The translations under genes were made by a program, and so were the position numbers. From Druceiella hillmani (lineage: Eukaryota > Arthropoda > Insecta > Lepidoptera > Hepialidae): a stretch of 64,000 nt of DNA. The notes beneath the pieces are model-generated. The model was not told where the DNA came from and did no database searches. It was given only the letters and a program-made list of their open reading frames with translations. The stretch lies in contig JAYKKI010000006.1 in NCBI GenBank assembly GCA_039881145.1, forward strand, positions 6,518,501 through 6,582,500, in the 5' to 3' direction. Below are positions 50,533-61,254 of this stretch, piece by piece (the stretch's first letter is position 1; each line of letters opens with the position of its first letter).

Positions 50533-50800
50533 ATGGCGCTTGAAGACACCAAACTGAAATGGCAATAGTCTGGCCATATTTATCGAAGAATCAATAGCCG
50601 ATTGGTCAGATGAAGAAATCATCTGAACCGTCGGTTATTGATTCTTAGTGAATACAACGAACCACGAAGCGCAATTTGGGTTCTCGCAGCCAGATGGACT
50701 GATAAACTCAAACCTAAAAAAGTCGGACCGAAACGTTTGGATTCCAAAGTGGGTGGCGCTACTTGGGGAAAGCTTGTATCCAGTAGTGGATGGATACATT
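50533..50800 (+). pseudogene. LINE reverse transcriptase 3'-end fragment
   Basis: From the ATG at 50533 one frame reads MALEDTKLKWQ, stop, SGHIYRRINSRLVR, stop, then from 50638 on reads LILSEYNEPRSAIW, ARWTDKLKPKKVG and WGKLVSSSGW without a stop. This matches the C-terminal tail of non-LTR retrotransposon proteins of the type KWxWAGHxxRRxDxRW...EWRP...GRPxxRWTDDL...GxxWM. Two in-frame stops and loss of the downstream part show it is dead. The polymerase domain is absent. Unusually, 50586-50646 inside it is an inverted repeat (see findings). The open frame continues to 51033 with no further similarity, which I take as chance. Confidence 0.78.
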
Positions 50801-53573
50801 CTGATAATGATGTTAATGATATAGACATACGGGTACGTATGCCTTTATCATATTTGATCTTACTAGATTTGATCTTACAATATTACTACATTATATTCGA
50901 TCTTACAAAATATTTTTTCATTTTTATTAAATTTTTGTTCCCTCAGGTTACTTTTAAAGTATCTGCTTTTCGTCATCATGAAATATGTAAAAATGTTGCG
51001 GATATATGTAGATGGAATAAAAAAAAACTGTAGTGTAATGAGCACAAAAATATCACGTTTTGGTTTTAATGTTTATTTGAGAGTTAAGAAAACCTTGAAA
51101 AATACCTCGTTGAACGATTTTATATGTTTTTATTTTTATTTTGGTTTCAAATATATCCAGCGACGAATTTTCGTGAAGCGTGCTAAAATTGATTACCGAT
51201 TCGCAAAAGTTACACTTGAAGTAATTTGGAAACTTTTTCAATTTGTGTTATTTTCGTCAAAAAGCTGGATTCTTGGAACAGTCACATATTTGTGTGGTTT
51301 GTGAGTTTTTTCGGATGTTTATCAACTCAGTTAAATATAAAATTTAATAATCTACCCACAAGTGTTGCGCTACAACGTCGGAACACGTCGTAACGAGAAA
51401 TGGGTGAATAAGTAAATATGTGGAATTTTCGATTTTGCTTATTATTTTTTGGAGTTCCTTACTTAAAACGAAAAAAATGGAACTCTCCGATTTTCCGAAA
51501 ATTTTGTGGCCTCAGCTATTTTTACCAAATATTTACAAACTTTCTATTTTCTATCGCAATAATTTTAGATATAAAAACATGGAAATTACGAGAAAAACTC
51601 TCATTACTAGAGCTCCGTAAACATTAAAATACTTATAAATATTTAAGTGTTTTTCTATTAAACTATTTACAAATATAAAATTTTTCACAAGCTAAATGTA
51701 TTCTCCACTTTGTCTTTCACAGACGTAATAACATGGCATATTTGGATAAAACTAATTCTCACCATGTAAACATGTCCATATATCGCCAAGTGCTTCTTTC
51801 ACAGATATAATTAACACATACTATAAAATACGGTTATTTTATATTTTGCAGTTCATTTGAGTCGCTTGTATGGATTTTCTATGTACTTTTTGTAAACCCA
51901 ACTGCATATCATAAGTAGGTCGATACTATTCATAGACTACTATTAGTAGAGACGTACTATTGTAGAGCTTGCTTAGCTGTGAATAATTTTCTGTTACTAC
52001 TGTGAATACTTTTCAGATATTAGCGATTTAGCTGGTGGGGTTATTATAAATATGCACAGCCATACCAAATTTCAGCTTTATAATATTAATACTTTGCGAG
52101 TAAAATGGCTGTGATATAAAGACGGACAGACGAACACCCGGATATGGTGAAACTGTAAGATTTTCTAATTTGGTTATGAAATCCTAAAAATGACCAATAT
52201 CTTGAAAAGCTGGATCACAGTCTTTATGACAACGTTCTGAAAACGAGTGAAAGTCGTTTATAATACGGTTCCGAATATTCGAGGTAAGAGGTCACGAAAA
52301 AATATTTCGGAGAGGCTATTTATTTGTGTGTTTTATAATAATATGTCTTATCTATTCGACATGACGTGATTGATGCATATGTGTGCATGTCCCAAATCGA
52401 TATTGTGCTGTGAACGTGCTGTAATGGTGCGTAACTATATTGAAAAATATTTTTCAGCTGTGTAAAGTGTCTACAGTTGAACACTTATCAGAGTAATATT
52501 AGTAACGACTGATAAACCGCTTTTGGATTGTCACATAGTGACATTAGAATGTGGTTATAAAATGCAAAATGTAGTGTTAAACACAATTCGTGTCGAGTGC
52601 ACTATGTTATATAAATCTGGGTGAAAAAATATATTGATTCTGAATGTGGGGCTAGATACGAGAAACTTGAAGCTAGTAACGGTATTCTTACCATTAGTAC
52701 CAGATGAATTATAAAAAAAAGAGATGTCACGTGGGACACCCGGTTTGGACGAAGTTTCTTTTGCTACATATTACGTATTAAGTAACAGATAAAATGAAAT
52801 AAGTCAACAATGTTTGAGAGTAATTAAATGAAAAATTTAAAAAAATAAATGAAGGAATCACGATAGTCTTTACGTCTTTGTGTACTGGTTTCCTTTTTCG
52901 ATGTTATAAATTCTGTCTCGGTTGTCGAAGTTTTAGTTAATTCGCTATTGAAATAAAAGACTGACATATAAATTACATACAAAAAATATGAAAAATATGA
53001 AAAAATAATAGTCGTAATGAAACGATCCAAGCAACATCTTTTAATTAAACAAAACTTGCATAATATGTATTGCATAAAAAAGTATTGCATGATTTAATCT
53101 TGGTATCAGTTAATATACGTGTAAATTTTTATCGAAGCAAATAAAAGATGATATATACTATTTAACTTTATAATAAATCATCCACCTATTATTATTTTAA
53201 CACTCGTACTTACCTGACTTCATCATCACCATTCCCAACTTCTACTAAGTCACTTTCACAATTAATTTTTTATTGATAAAAATAACACGAGTTTGAAAAT
53301 ATTGAATAGAGGTTATGAGTATTGTGGTCCGCATAGATTACTGAACACACACGCTTAAACGAATACCGCTATTACGTACGCCGCACGTCTATACTGTAGT
53401 GACATATCTATATACTGAGATACACTTGTAAACACGCAAATGCTTATACTGTAGCAAAGGTGTCGGTCGAATTCTTATACTTTTTTCGGGCTAGCTCTTA
53501 TTCGCCAAGTGTGTAACGAATATAAGGAACTTTATCCTAAACAAGTTACAACTGCACTAGAGATTACAACGTA
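50801..53573. other. Unrecognised DNA; moth repeat fragment 52080-52190
   Basis: No gene. At 52080-52170 GAGTAAAATGGCTGTGATAT is followed by GACGGACAGACGAAC, as in the AGGGTTCCG family. Open frames at 50978-51304 (108 codons) and 51418-51627 are lysine/phenylalanine-rich and match no family I know. The composition at 53340-53480 is balanced but without a frame. Confidence 0.5.
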
Positions 53574-53910
53574 AACTGTGCATGCAGAAAAATAGAAAAA
53601 TGCAAACAATGCTGTCCATAGCAATGTTTACAATGCTCCACAGCTTGTAAATATTGCCGTGGTCTTGTTTGAATGCCATCCTACACGGGATTAAAGATTT
53701 TAATACTTATTATTTATTTAATATTATTGATTTTAATACAGATACCTATAGTATTTTACCTCAACAATATTTGGAATTGGTAATAAAGGCGATAATGGAT
53801 ATATACAGTTTACCAGTAGTTAATGATGACGAAAGAAAATTTTATTGAGCTACTGTACCTATTTTTAATTATTCAAAAGATTCATTACTAAATCAAGCAC
53901 CAAATATAAT
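53574..53910 (+). pseudogene. Unidentified protein-like remnant, cysteine-rich then hydrophilic
   Basis: I do not recognise this. From 53574 a frame holds a striking cysteine cluster over 32 codons: CxC, five residues, CxxCC, a stop at 53619, then CxxC, three residues, CxxC, with a second stop at 53670. A frame change gives, from 53654, a well-formed 64-residue run containing IIDFNTDTYSILPQQYLELV and VVNDDERKFY, ending in a stop at 53846. The same frame continues ATVPIFNYSKDSLLNQAPN to about 53905. Codon-like composition and the CxxC spacing suggest an old zinc-binding or disulphide-rich protein. The origin (host, transposon or integrated virus) is not determined. Chance is possible given the length. 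Confidence 0.25.
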
Positions 53911-54122
53911 GCAGTGGAGTTAATTTAAATTAAAGTTTTTTCTCATAAAATTGCTTATTTAATTATCTTTAAAAAATAAAAATTTTTCTTTCTTCAAAGA
54001 AATTGTGTCCCCAAGAGAGAAAATGGGGTAAAATATTAGGTTTTTGTCAATTTATCTTTTTCAATTTTCCAAAAAAAAGTTTAGTTAAATTATCACCTGT
54101 TCCTTTAAGTAAACAATTCAAG

Positions 54123-54133
54123 TTTAATTTTTG
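54123..54133. repeat. Target duplication, left, foldback copy C
   Basis: TTTAATTTTTG, repeated exactly at 54643-54653. It is low in complexity, so weaker than that of copy B. Confidence 0.7.
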
Positions 54134-54642
54134 TCCACAATTAAATGAAACTACGTGATGTAGTATTATCTCTACTTTCTTTAATTTCTTTACCACGACC
54201 TAGGTTTCGTTGTATATCTTCAGGTGGGATATTATTAAATGTTGATTGTGAAAGGTTTACTACTCTGGGATTAAACGTTTGTTGGGTGTGACTTTTGGTT
54301 TTTGGATTTTGGCTTTTAGTTTTTTAATTTTATTTAATTGTTTTTGTGTTATGTTTTTTTATTATGGCACTGACATCATTTCTAATTTTATAGTCTAAAG
54401 TATCAAAGTCTATAGGGTGAAGGAGATATGTTAGAGAAGAGTGTATTACCTTTAGACAGAGGTTTATGTTGTTTCGTTTGATGGTTGATTCCCGAATTTC
54501 TTCTTTCTGAAGATGTTGTAATACAACGAAAGCTAGGTCGTGGTAAAGAAATTAAAGAAAGTAGAAATAATACTACATCACGTAGGTTCATTTAATTGTG
54601 AATAATGAATTTCTACAAAATTAACGCCAAATATATTCAATA
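54134..54642 (-). mobile_element. Foldback retroelement-like insertion, copy C with unique core (509 bp)
   Basis: Same ends as copy B: left CCACAATTAAATGAAACTAC, right ...AACGCCAAATATATTCAA. The two arms (54134-54235 and about 54508-54642) flank a ~270-bp core (about 54236-54505) that is absent from the other copies, so C probably shows more of the parent element. The core is T-rich on the plus strand, with TTTTTGGATTTTGGCTTTTA-like simple sequence and GGGTGAAGGAGATATGTTAG. It has no long open frame. The hammerhead-like motif is damaged in both arms: the left (54193-54227) lost 6 bp of helix II, and the right (54503-54543) lost the 5' strand of helix I and one helix III pair. Confidence 0.85.
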
Positions 54643-54653
54643 TTTAATTTTTG
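54643..54653. repeat. Target duplication, right, foldback copy C
   Basis: Exact repeat of TTTAATTTTTG at 54123-54133. Confidence 0.7.
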
Positions 54654-55240
54654 AATCAAATCATAATTATACATTCTGTATAAATAGTTCCAATTATCGG
54701 TTTTGGTAATGTGTAACATCTTGTCAAATGTCATGATGACCGATGAATTCTCCTTTAACTGTTGTAAAAGAAAAAGGGGTAAATAAAAAGGTAACGTTCG
54801 TTTTTTCTGATCGACGGAGTTTAAATGACTGCTTGTTTGTAATTTTGTTCGATGTTGAATGTTTAAAAACTAGAAACGCTATTGGCGATTCTGATAAATA
54901 AATTGTATTATTGCTGAACAGTTTTAATAACCATTTCCAACGCACGTACATCGTTGACTGCATATGCCGTTACCGTAAAAAAATCCAAAACGTCTTCATA
55001 CAAGCACATACATTTTGGTCCCCTGTTAAATCGTAATCGTGCCGTGTAGTCAACGTGTAAAAATATTCATCCTTGTCTTTAGCGTGACATTCTTGTGTAG
55101 TGTTACGTAAAAGAAAGGGGTAATTAGAAAAGTTAAGTTTGCCTTTGCGTTGCTAAGAAGGTTATTTATTCAAGATTGCTAAATTTTTTATAATATATAA
55201 TTACAAACTGTATTCACACGTACATCCATGTGTATATGTG
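54654..55240. other. Unrecognised DNA
   Basis: No gene recognised; a minus-strand stop-free run (54724-54963) matches nothing known. Confidence 0.5.
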
Positions 55241-55241
55241 T

Positions 55242-55289
<48 letters not shown>
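55241..55289. repeat. (CA)n(TA)n microsatellite
   Basis: ACACACACA followed by about 39 bp of TA repeats. Confidence 0.96.
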
Positions 55290-55291
<2 letters not shown>

Positions 55292-58142
55292 ATTAGGTAT
55301 TCCATCAACTATCCCTGACGACGTACCTAAGGCCAAAAGCAGAGGAAAGAAGTAGCAAAATCCTGCTAGTCGACAATTTCAAGTGAACATGACCCTCAGT
55401 CACGGGAAGGCAGATAATAAGATAAATATGCATATACGTATGTAGATAAGAATGGCTGCTCGTAGATTTTAAACTTCCTGGCAGTCTTTTTAGAATGGAT
55501 TGACATTTAACTTATCTTTATTCCAAGAGTGTGAATACGAGGCTAAACGTTGATATACGGACCTTTATCTCAGTTGTCGGTGTAGCGATGTATATAGCTA
55601 AATATATTGCAAAATAAGAACTAGTACCAATACGAAGAGCGATAGGAAAGCATTGATGCCAGGACGACGACGAGAAGAAAATATGTTTTTGTCATTTAAA
55701 GTGCTTTTCCCGTCAGTTTCAGCTTCAGAAACTATTCACTATAAAGTCTGAAATAAAATATAAGTTTATGGAACTAAAATACGACTACGAAAAAGTTCGA
55801 AGTTCAACTGTAAAACTTTTTGCAAGCAACACGCTATCTAACATTTAAAAATTAAAAACAATAAAATTTAAACTTTCTTTTGCGATAATGTTGTTTTTTC
55901 GTCCTCAAAAACCTATTTACGTTACAAGTAATAATTTGGATATACACGACTGAGGTATATATTCTTTGAAACCAAGCAATCAAAGCAATCATATATACTA
56001 AATTTTATGGAAAGGCTAGCCACCTACTCCGGATTCACACGCGTAAGAAAATATTTTTTCTAACCTAGTACTTTATAAATTACGTTAAAATATTGGGACC
56101 CCATGCCCCCAGGGACCCCATGCTTCTCTCGGATGAGGATCAATCTGTGAAAGCACATGCGTATAATATTACTTTCTTCAAAACATCGTCGTAATTTTTA
56201 AAATATTTGTTAGAAAATTAGGATATCCAACGGACATTTCATTCATATAAGTTGACAAAAATTATTAAGAAATTTATTTTTATAAGGATGAAGTCAGTTT
56301 TGTAGAAGTTCCAGAAAATTGAATTGGAAAATTATATTTTTTAAAGAGCAAAGAGTTTATTATAGCTTTTACACAATATATATGTATATACACATATGCT
56401 GTCCCGGACCTGGATATTCTTAGGTCCATAATATACAATTCACAGAAAATTCCATAAGACTGTTTTTATCCCAAACGAAATGCTTTCTCGAAAACTTCAA
56501 TAAGTGCTTTGGGTAACGTTTTGTTTGTTGTTCACTAAATTTTTATTCCAATATGATTGATATAAAAATCATATCGAAATGGAATTGAGTTTTCGTAGGT
56601 AGGTAATATAATATCGACACAAAGGAAAACTTGGGGGAGCTGAAAATGAAACTTTGCCGCATCTGCAGATAGTTACGACTACATCATTAATCTACTTCAA
56701 TTTTATTAAAATCTTCACTCTTTTCGTGAAATTTCAGCGAATCCATTTATTTAGATATGAAATATTTTAAATTGAACATTTTTTAATAAAATATTATTTT
56801 TCCATTTTCATTGTAAGTGAGCCTATTGAGTATTCCAAAAGTATGACGCGGCAACAGAACATTTTAGGTAATAGTTAAATTATACTTTAATTACCTGCTA
56901 ACTTTAAAATTATTTTGGAAATGGCATTAAGAATGTGACGAAGTGTTTGAAATAATGAGGGTTGGGATAAATGCTTATGGAGAGAAATAACTTATTCAAA
57001 CGATTCTTTCAATATATTTATAGAGAGCTTAATCTCGTATTAGAATTCATTTGATTTCAAAGTTTTACAATGCATACGATAAAGGGTTTTTCATAGAAAA
57101 TGGTGTAAAAAAGACCATGTACAAGCAAGTAATTTAATCTCTTTCTGAGATAGATTGATCAATTTGGATAATTAAATAGCAACCCATTTAAAATATTACA
57201 AAAAAATGTTAATACTCATTATATGTAAATACCCATTTGCTAATTAAACGTTTCTATTTCTGATGGAGAGAGCGTTAATCAAGTATCTCAAGAAATGAAA
57301 TAACAATTTCGAGTTTTAAATTTAAGCTTGACGCTTGTTGTTGACAACCTTGTTAAAATTGTTAAATTATTAGAATGAATAGTTAATTTGTCAAACGCTA
57401 TTAAACAGTAGTCAACGTAATAAAGAAAATAATGGAATGGCTGGAAATAAACTAGTGTGACGCGAGTATGTGAGGGGCACAAATGCCCTACGCATAAAGA
57501 GTATCATCATAGGTTCTTTGGGGTTAAAAGCCAAATGAAGACATGCTATTTCAATTAAAAATATAATTTTCATTACAATTAATTACATGTTATTTAATAA
57601 AAGTTTTCTTTTATTTTTTCAATTGAATATGTCCAGTATTTCTTCAGTTTTCATATCGGATGTAAAGTCATGATGGATATACATTCAAACCAGTTCATTT
57701 AAAGATATGTCTTCAGTCGGCGTAAGGTGAAGAAAAACCGCTCCGTAGTGCTACGACAACCGCTCCGTAGCCCTGTAACAACAGAAAAGGTGCATAAAAA
57801 TTGACACAGAGTTCGAATATTTGCAGCCCGTTGTTCTTTCAAAAACTTTGGAATATTTCATCTCATTTTTGCCAAAATATCAGCAAGAACCACCAAGCTT
57901 ACATGGAATGTCGACGAGATTATGGCTTGGGGCAGCAAAAATGTAGAAATGCAAAATGTCTAAATTTACCCCGGTAAATTGTAATATCTAGATTCACGTT
58001 TTCCAAAGCATGCAAAATATAGTGAGCAATTTTTTCACTTTTTTCTTTTCTCAACAAATTTAAGAAGGTTTTCTTGGTTTTACATCGAAATAGCGAATTT
58101 TAATTTTGTTTATAAATTATGTGATTGAGCGCTCAGCGCTCA
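55290..58142. other. Unrecognised DNA
   Basis: No gene recognised. GGGACCCCATGC occurs twice within 20 bp near 56096 and ACAACCGCTCCGTAG-like words occur twice near 57737; both are small duplications. The 57288-57482 minus-strand stop-free run is unassigned. Confidence 0.5.
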
Positions 58143-58445
58143 ATGATTTAATTTGCTAATGCAGGAATATTTTTAGCGCTATTTTTACGTGATCGAGGAG
58201 TACCTCCTCTTCAGCTTGAATTCGCAATATCAAAAACGCTGTGATGTTACCTACCCCAGCAAAATTATTCGGTTCTAAATCATCGTCATTTCTGTGTCCT
58301 CTTAATGATATGTTTTGTATTCTACATAATGTAACTATTTTTATAATGGGTACAAGATTTTCCACGATTCTGGTCAAAAATATTTCTTTCTGAGACCTCA
58401 CTTGAATCACAACGTCCGTTGATTTTCCCGCCATCACCATGAAGA
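58143..58445 (-). pseudogene. hAT-superfamily transposase fragment (ZMYM1/TTF-like)
   Basis: A minus-strand open frame of 94 codons, from 58440 to 58156. It reads VMAGKSTDVVIQVRSQKEIF, then VENLVPIIKIVTLCRIQNIS and LRGHRNDDD, then NFAGVGNITAFLILRIQAEE and VLLDHVKIALK. This matches the conserved block ENRxxLxPIIxTxxxCGRQNIxLRGHRDD...GNFxALLxFRxxxGDxVLxEHxxxA. The block lies near the start of the catalytic region of a large hAT-like transposase family, often annotated as zinc-finger MYM-type or PKR-inhibitor-repressor-like. Full proteins are typically 600-800 residues, so this is an internal piece of about 12-15 percent. The conserved CGRQ is CRIQ here. No flanking parts, terminal repeats or 8-bp duplication were found. 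The Met at its start is internal to the family alignment, not a real start. Confidence 0.85.
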
Positions 58446-59376
58446 AACTTTGAGATAATGCAATTTTAGCTTGTTGGTAATTTATGTTCTCATGGTGTAC
58501 GATTGTTACAATATTTTTTTATATGTTTTTAATGCTTCCATCACCAACTTCCCCAGCTTCCCATTATTCGCACCTGCTTCCTACTGTCCATTACATAATT
58601 TGCTGTATGCTAGCCATTCATGTCCATTTATCCATCTTATTTATAAATATCGTTTATTCGCCCTCGCGAACTAGAGAAAAATTAAAGTCTGTTGTGGGTT
58701 GCCAACCGTTTTTCAGCCGCTGGAACTTTTTCATCTTTAAAAACACCTAGATCGTTCTGGTTGTTAAGTAGTATATCTGTAAAAATATAACAATAAACTA
58801 GTTAAGCAAGAAACATTATGCATGCGTTATGTGGAGTGGATATATATGCAAATAAATGTATGGTATTTTGGATAAACGTATCATTTCCCATGAATCCCTG
58901 TCTAATTTTGCGCCTTATACTACACCAAATCTCACCTCGATCGGCTCACTAAATTGAATCATTTAATGTTTTATGGAAATTAAATCGGTGTTTAATGGAT
59001 GCGGAGAAGATCATTGATATCTACCTATGTCACGTAACTGAAACATGTAACTAGTGGAGGCTGATATATTGGTCGTCAGCGAGGATGCACATGAAGACAT
59101 ACCACCAACATTATAGTATAGTATACTCTTCAGCTTTCGTGGGCCAAAATACTTCGCTTTATATTGCCAGATTTCCGTTTTCTTTGTAAAGAAAAATGTT
59201 GTGTTATATTGTTTTTTTCTTTCTTTGCCCCTCATTGTAATATTACTTCACTACAATTACTGTACTACAAAATAAAGTTTATTTATAGTAATTGTTACAG
59301 AGTTGTTACGGTTTTTTAAAAATATAATTTTAACAAAATAATTAGCGTAATAATTTTTTTGTTCGTAGGATACAAT
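58446..59376. other. Unrecognised DNA
   Basis: Nothing recognised; open frames here are short and unassigned. Confidence 0.5.
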
Positions 59377-59400
59377 AGCAACTACTTTGCAGTAGTTGCT
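59377..59400. repeat. 10-bp perfect hairpin
   Basis: AGCAACTACT and its exact complement around a TTGC loop, immediately upstream of foldback copy D. Confidence 0.9.
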
Positions 59401-59404
59401 TTAC

Positions 59405-59413
59405 AATTTCAAA
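59405..59413. repeat. Target duplication, left, foldback copy D
   Basis: AATTTCAAA, repeated at 59596-59604; a nearby TAATT also recurs with one intervening change. Confidence 0.65.
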
Positions 59414-59595
59414 TAATTGAATATATTTGGCGTTAATTTTATAGAAATTCATTATTCACAATTAAATGAAACTACGTGATGTAGTATTATTTCTATCTCA
59501 CCTGAAGATGTTGTAATACAACGAAACCTAGATCGTGGTAAAGAAATAAAAGAAAGTAGAAATAATACTACATCACGTAGTTTCATTTAATTGCG
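59414..59595 (+). mobile_element. Foldback retroelement-like insertion, copy D (182 bp)
   Basis: Left end TTGAATATATTTGGCGTTAA (extended terminus, as in copy A), then CACAATTAAATGAAACTACG. The left arm breaks off at about 59495, before its hammerhead-like segment, and joins directly to a single complete right arm ending TTTCATTTAATTGCG. It is therefore nearly a monomer with a partial inverted arm. The single hammerhead-like motif (59498-59538, plus) keeps core CUGAAGA, helix II and GAA. One helix I pair is a G-U wobble and one helix III pair is lost by a G-to-A change. Confidence 0.85.
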
Positions 59596-59604
59596 AATTT
59601 CAAA
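59596..59604. repeat. Target duplication, right, foldback copy D
   Basis: Exact repeat of AATTTCAAA at 59405-59413. Confidence 0.65.
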
Positions 59605-59869
59605 CTAATTAAGATTACGATGATTTACGTATTTATTTATTTAAATTTAAATTTTAACTGCTACTTGTATAGGATTTTAATTGGACAGATGTCTAGTGGT
59701 AAAATGCAAGACAAATATTAACTCTAAAACAGATATCAAACAATTGTGTGGATTTTTGAAGGGGATCCTTTTCAGATAAAATATTTAAAATGGTTTCTCT
59801 TAAAGTATAGCTTTCTAGTGTTCTATTGTATTCTTTTAATATCCCATAAATATTCAGTTTCCTGTTATG

Positions 59870-60063
59870 CGGGGTCAGTTGGGGAAAGTGGACGTCTAAT
59901 AAGCGCGACCCGCGCTGAGTCGTACCCTACCACCGCCCCGCCCGCGCTTCTATCACAGTGAACTAAGAGTGAACAGACGATGTCGTCTGTAAACACGCGC
60001 TAAGAATATGTGCGTGTAATGCCTTGTGGCGCACGTGTATATACTTAGCGCGCGTTTACAGAT
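59870..60063 (+). mobile_element. GC-rich palindrome element G, copy 1
   Basis: A GC-rich segment (CCTACCACCGCCCCGCCCGC, GCTTCTATCACAGTGA) leads into a strong hairpin at 59987-60061. CTGTAAACACGCGCTAAGAA...GTGCGTG pairs with CGCACGTGTATATACTTAGC...GCGTTTACAG. The copy at 62839-63000 is the same family in the opposite orientation. No coding. The boundaries are set by similarity to copy 2. Confidence 0.8.
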
Positions 60064-61210
60064 CTCGTTTACTTTCTTATGCTCATTCTTTTTATTTTAA
60101 TATGATTATCCTAAGAACTTGCGCTATACTCTCCAACTTGAATACATCTCTGACAATTATTATCATGGATGATTGTCCTGCTGATTTTTTTATTTAGTTT
60201 GCAAAGGGCCTCATATTTTTTAAACTACGGTATAAGAAAGTATATACTTACATAATTTAATAACAATGATATTATTCTACGTACATACTTCAGGGTTATA
60301 CTGTAGTCATTTAGTGAGTTGACCAAAAGTGGAACGATATTTGAAGCATCAAGAAATTATTGAATGCAAAAGACAGTTGTTTATTAGATTTTTCATACAC
60401 ATATATCACTATTAATTTTGGATTATTATTTTTATTGAGGAATTTTTAGGTATTTTTGGAGCGAAATGTTTTTATATAGAATTAGAAAACCAGTTTGATG
60501 AAATTGTAAGAAGTCAAAATAAAATTTGATTGGAAACAAACCGGTGCGATGGTTATTTCACTTTTTGCTGGTTTGTAATATCTACATCTTAGCATTACGT
60601 AATTCAATGTTTTTTATCAGTTTAGTTTTATTTACAGATAATCTTTTTGTCGACTTCTCACGATTTATTGTTTTAATACAGCCAATTGAATTTATATCGA
60701 TCTTAAAATAAATTTAACAACAGTGTCATTTTAATAATGACGTTTCTGACTAGGTAGCTAGGTACTAGATAGTAGAGTGACAATTCACCTTCATATTATT
60801 AAATGTATATAATAATAGAAATTAAACTATCTAAATATTAATACGTGAATAGAAAACTTTGTACCCCTTTTTCCGCACGGAAAAGTGTGGAATTTGGCAT
60901 AGTTAGCGTTAATATGCTTTTTTTCAACTATCACTAACATTACAATTCAAATTTCATAGGTATTGCAGGGAATTAAGGCAAACGCCATACGCTAATGGCG
61001 TATTTGTACACACTTTCAGCTGTCGTAATAGAATAAAATGAAAAGAAAAATGATATGCAATGATTATAGAGGTATATTCTGACAAAAGAAACTCAATAAC
61101 GATTAAATTTAAAAATTGATGGGTTACAGTCGAATTTCGACCACTATTTACAATTATTCCGTTACATTTAAAAAAACTTTTCCAGAAATCATTAGAAATC
61201 ATTAAATAAT

Positions 61211-61211
<1 letters not shown>
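60064..61211. other. Unrecognised DNA
   Basis: Nothing recognised. AACGCCATACGCTAATGGCGTA near 60980 is an imperfect inverted repeat around GCCATACGCTAATGGC. Confidence 0.5.

Positions 61212-61250
<39 letters not shown>
61212..61250. repeat. (TA)n microsatellite
   Basis: About 39 bp of pure AT repeats ending in TATAAATT. Confidence 0.97.

Positions 61251-61254
<4 letters not shown>

Noticed and set aside
50801..51304. Overlapping 131- and 108-codon plus-strand open frames downstream of the LINE fragment
   Set aside because: Past the LINE similarity they are Lys/Phe/Ile-rich with no motif, as expected for AT-rich DNA.
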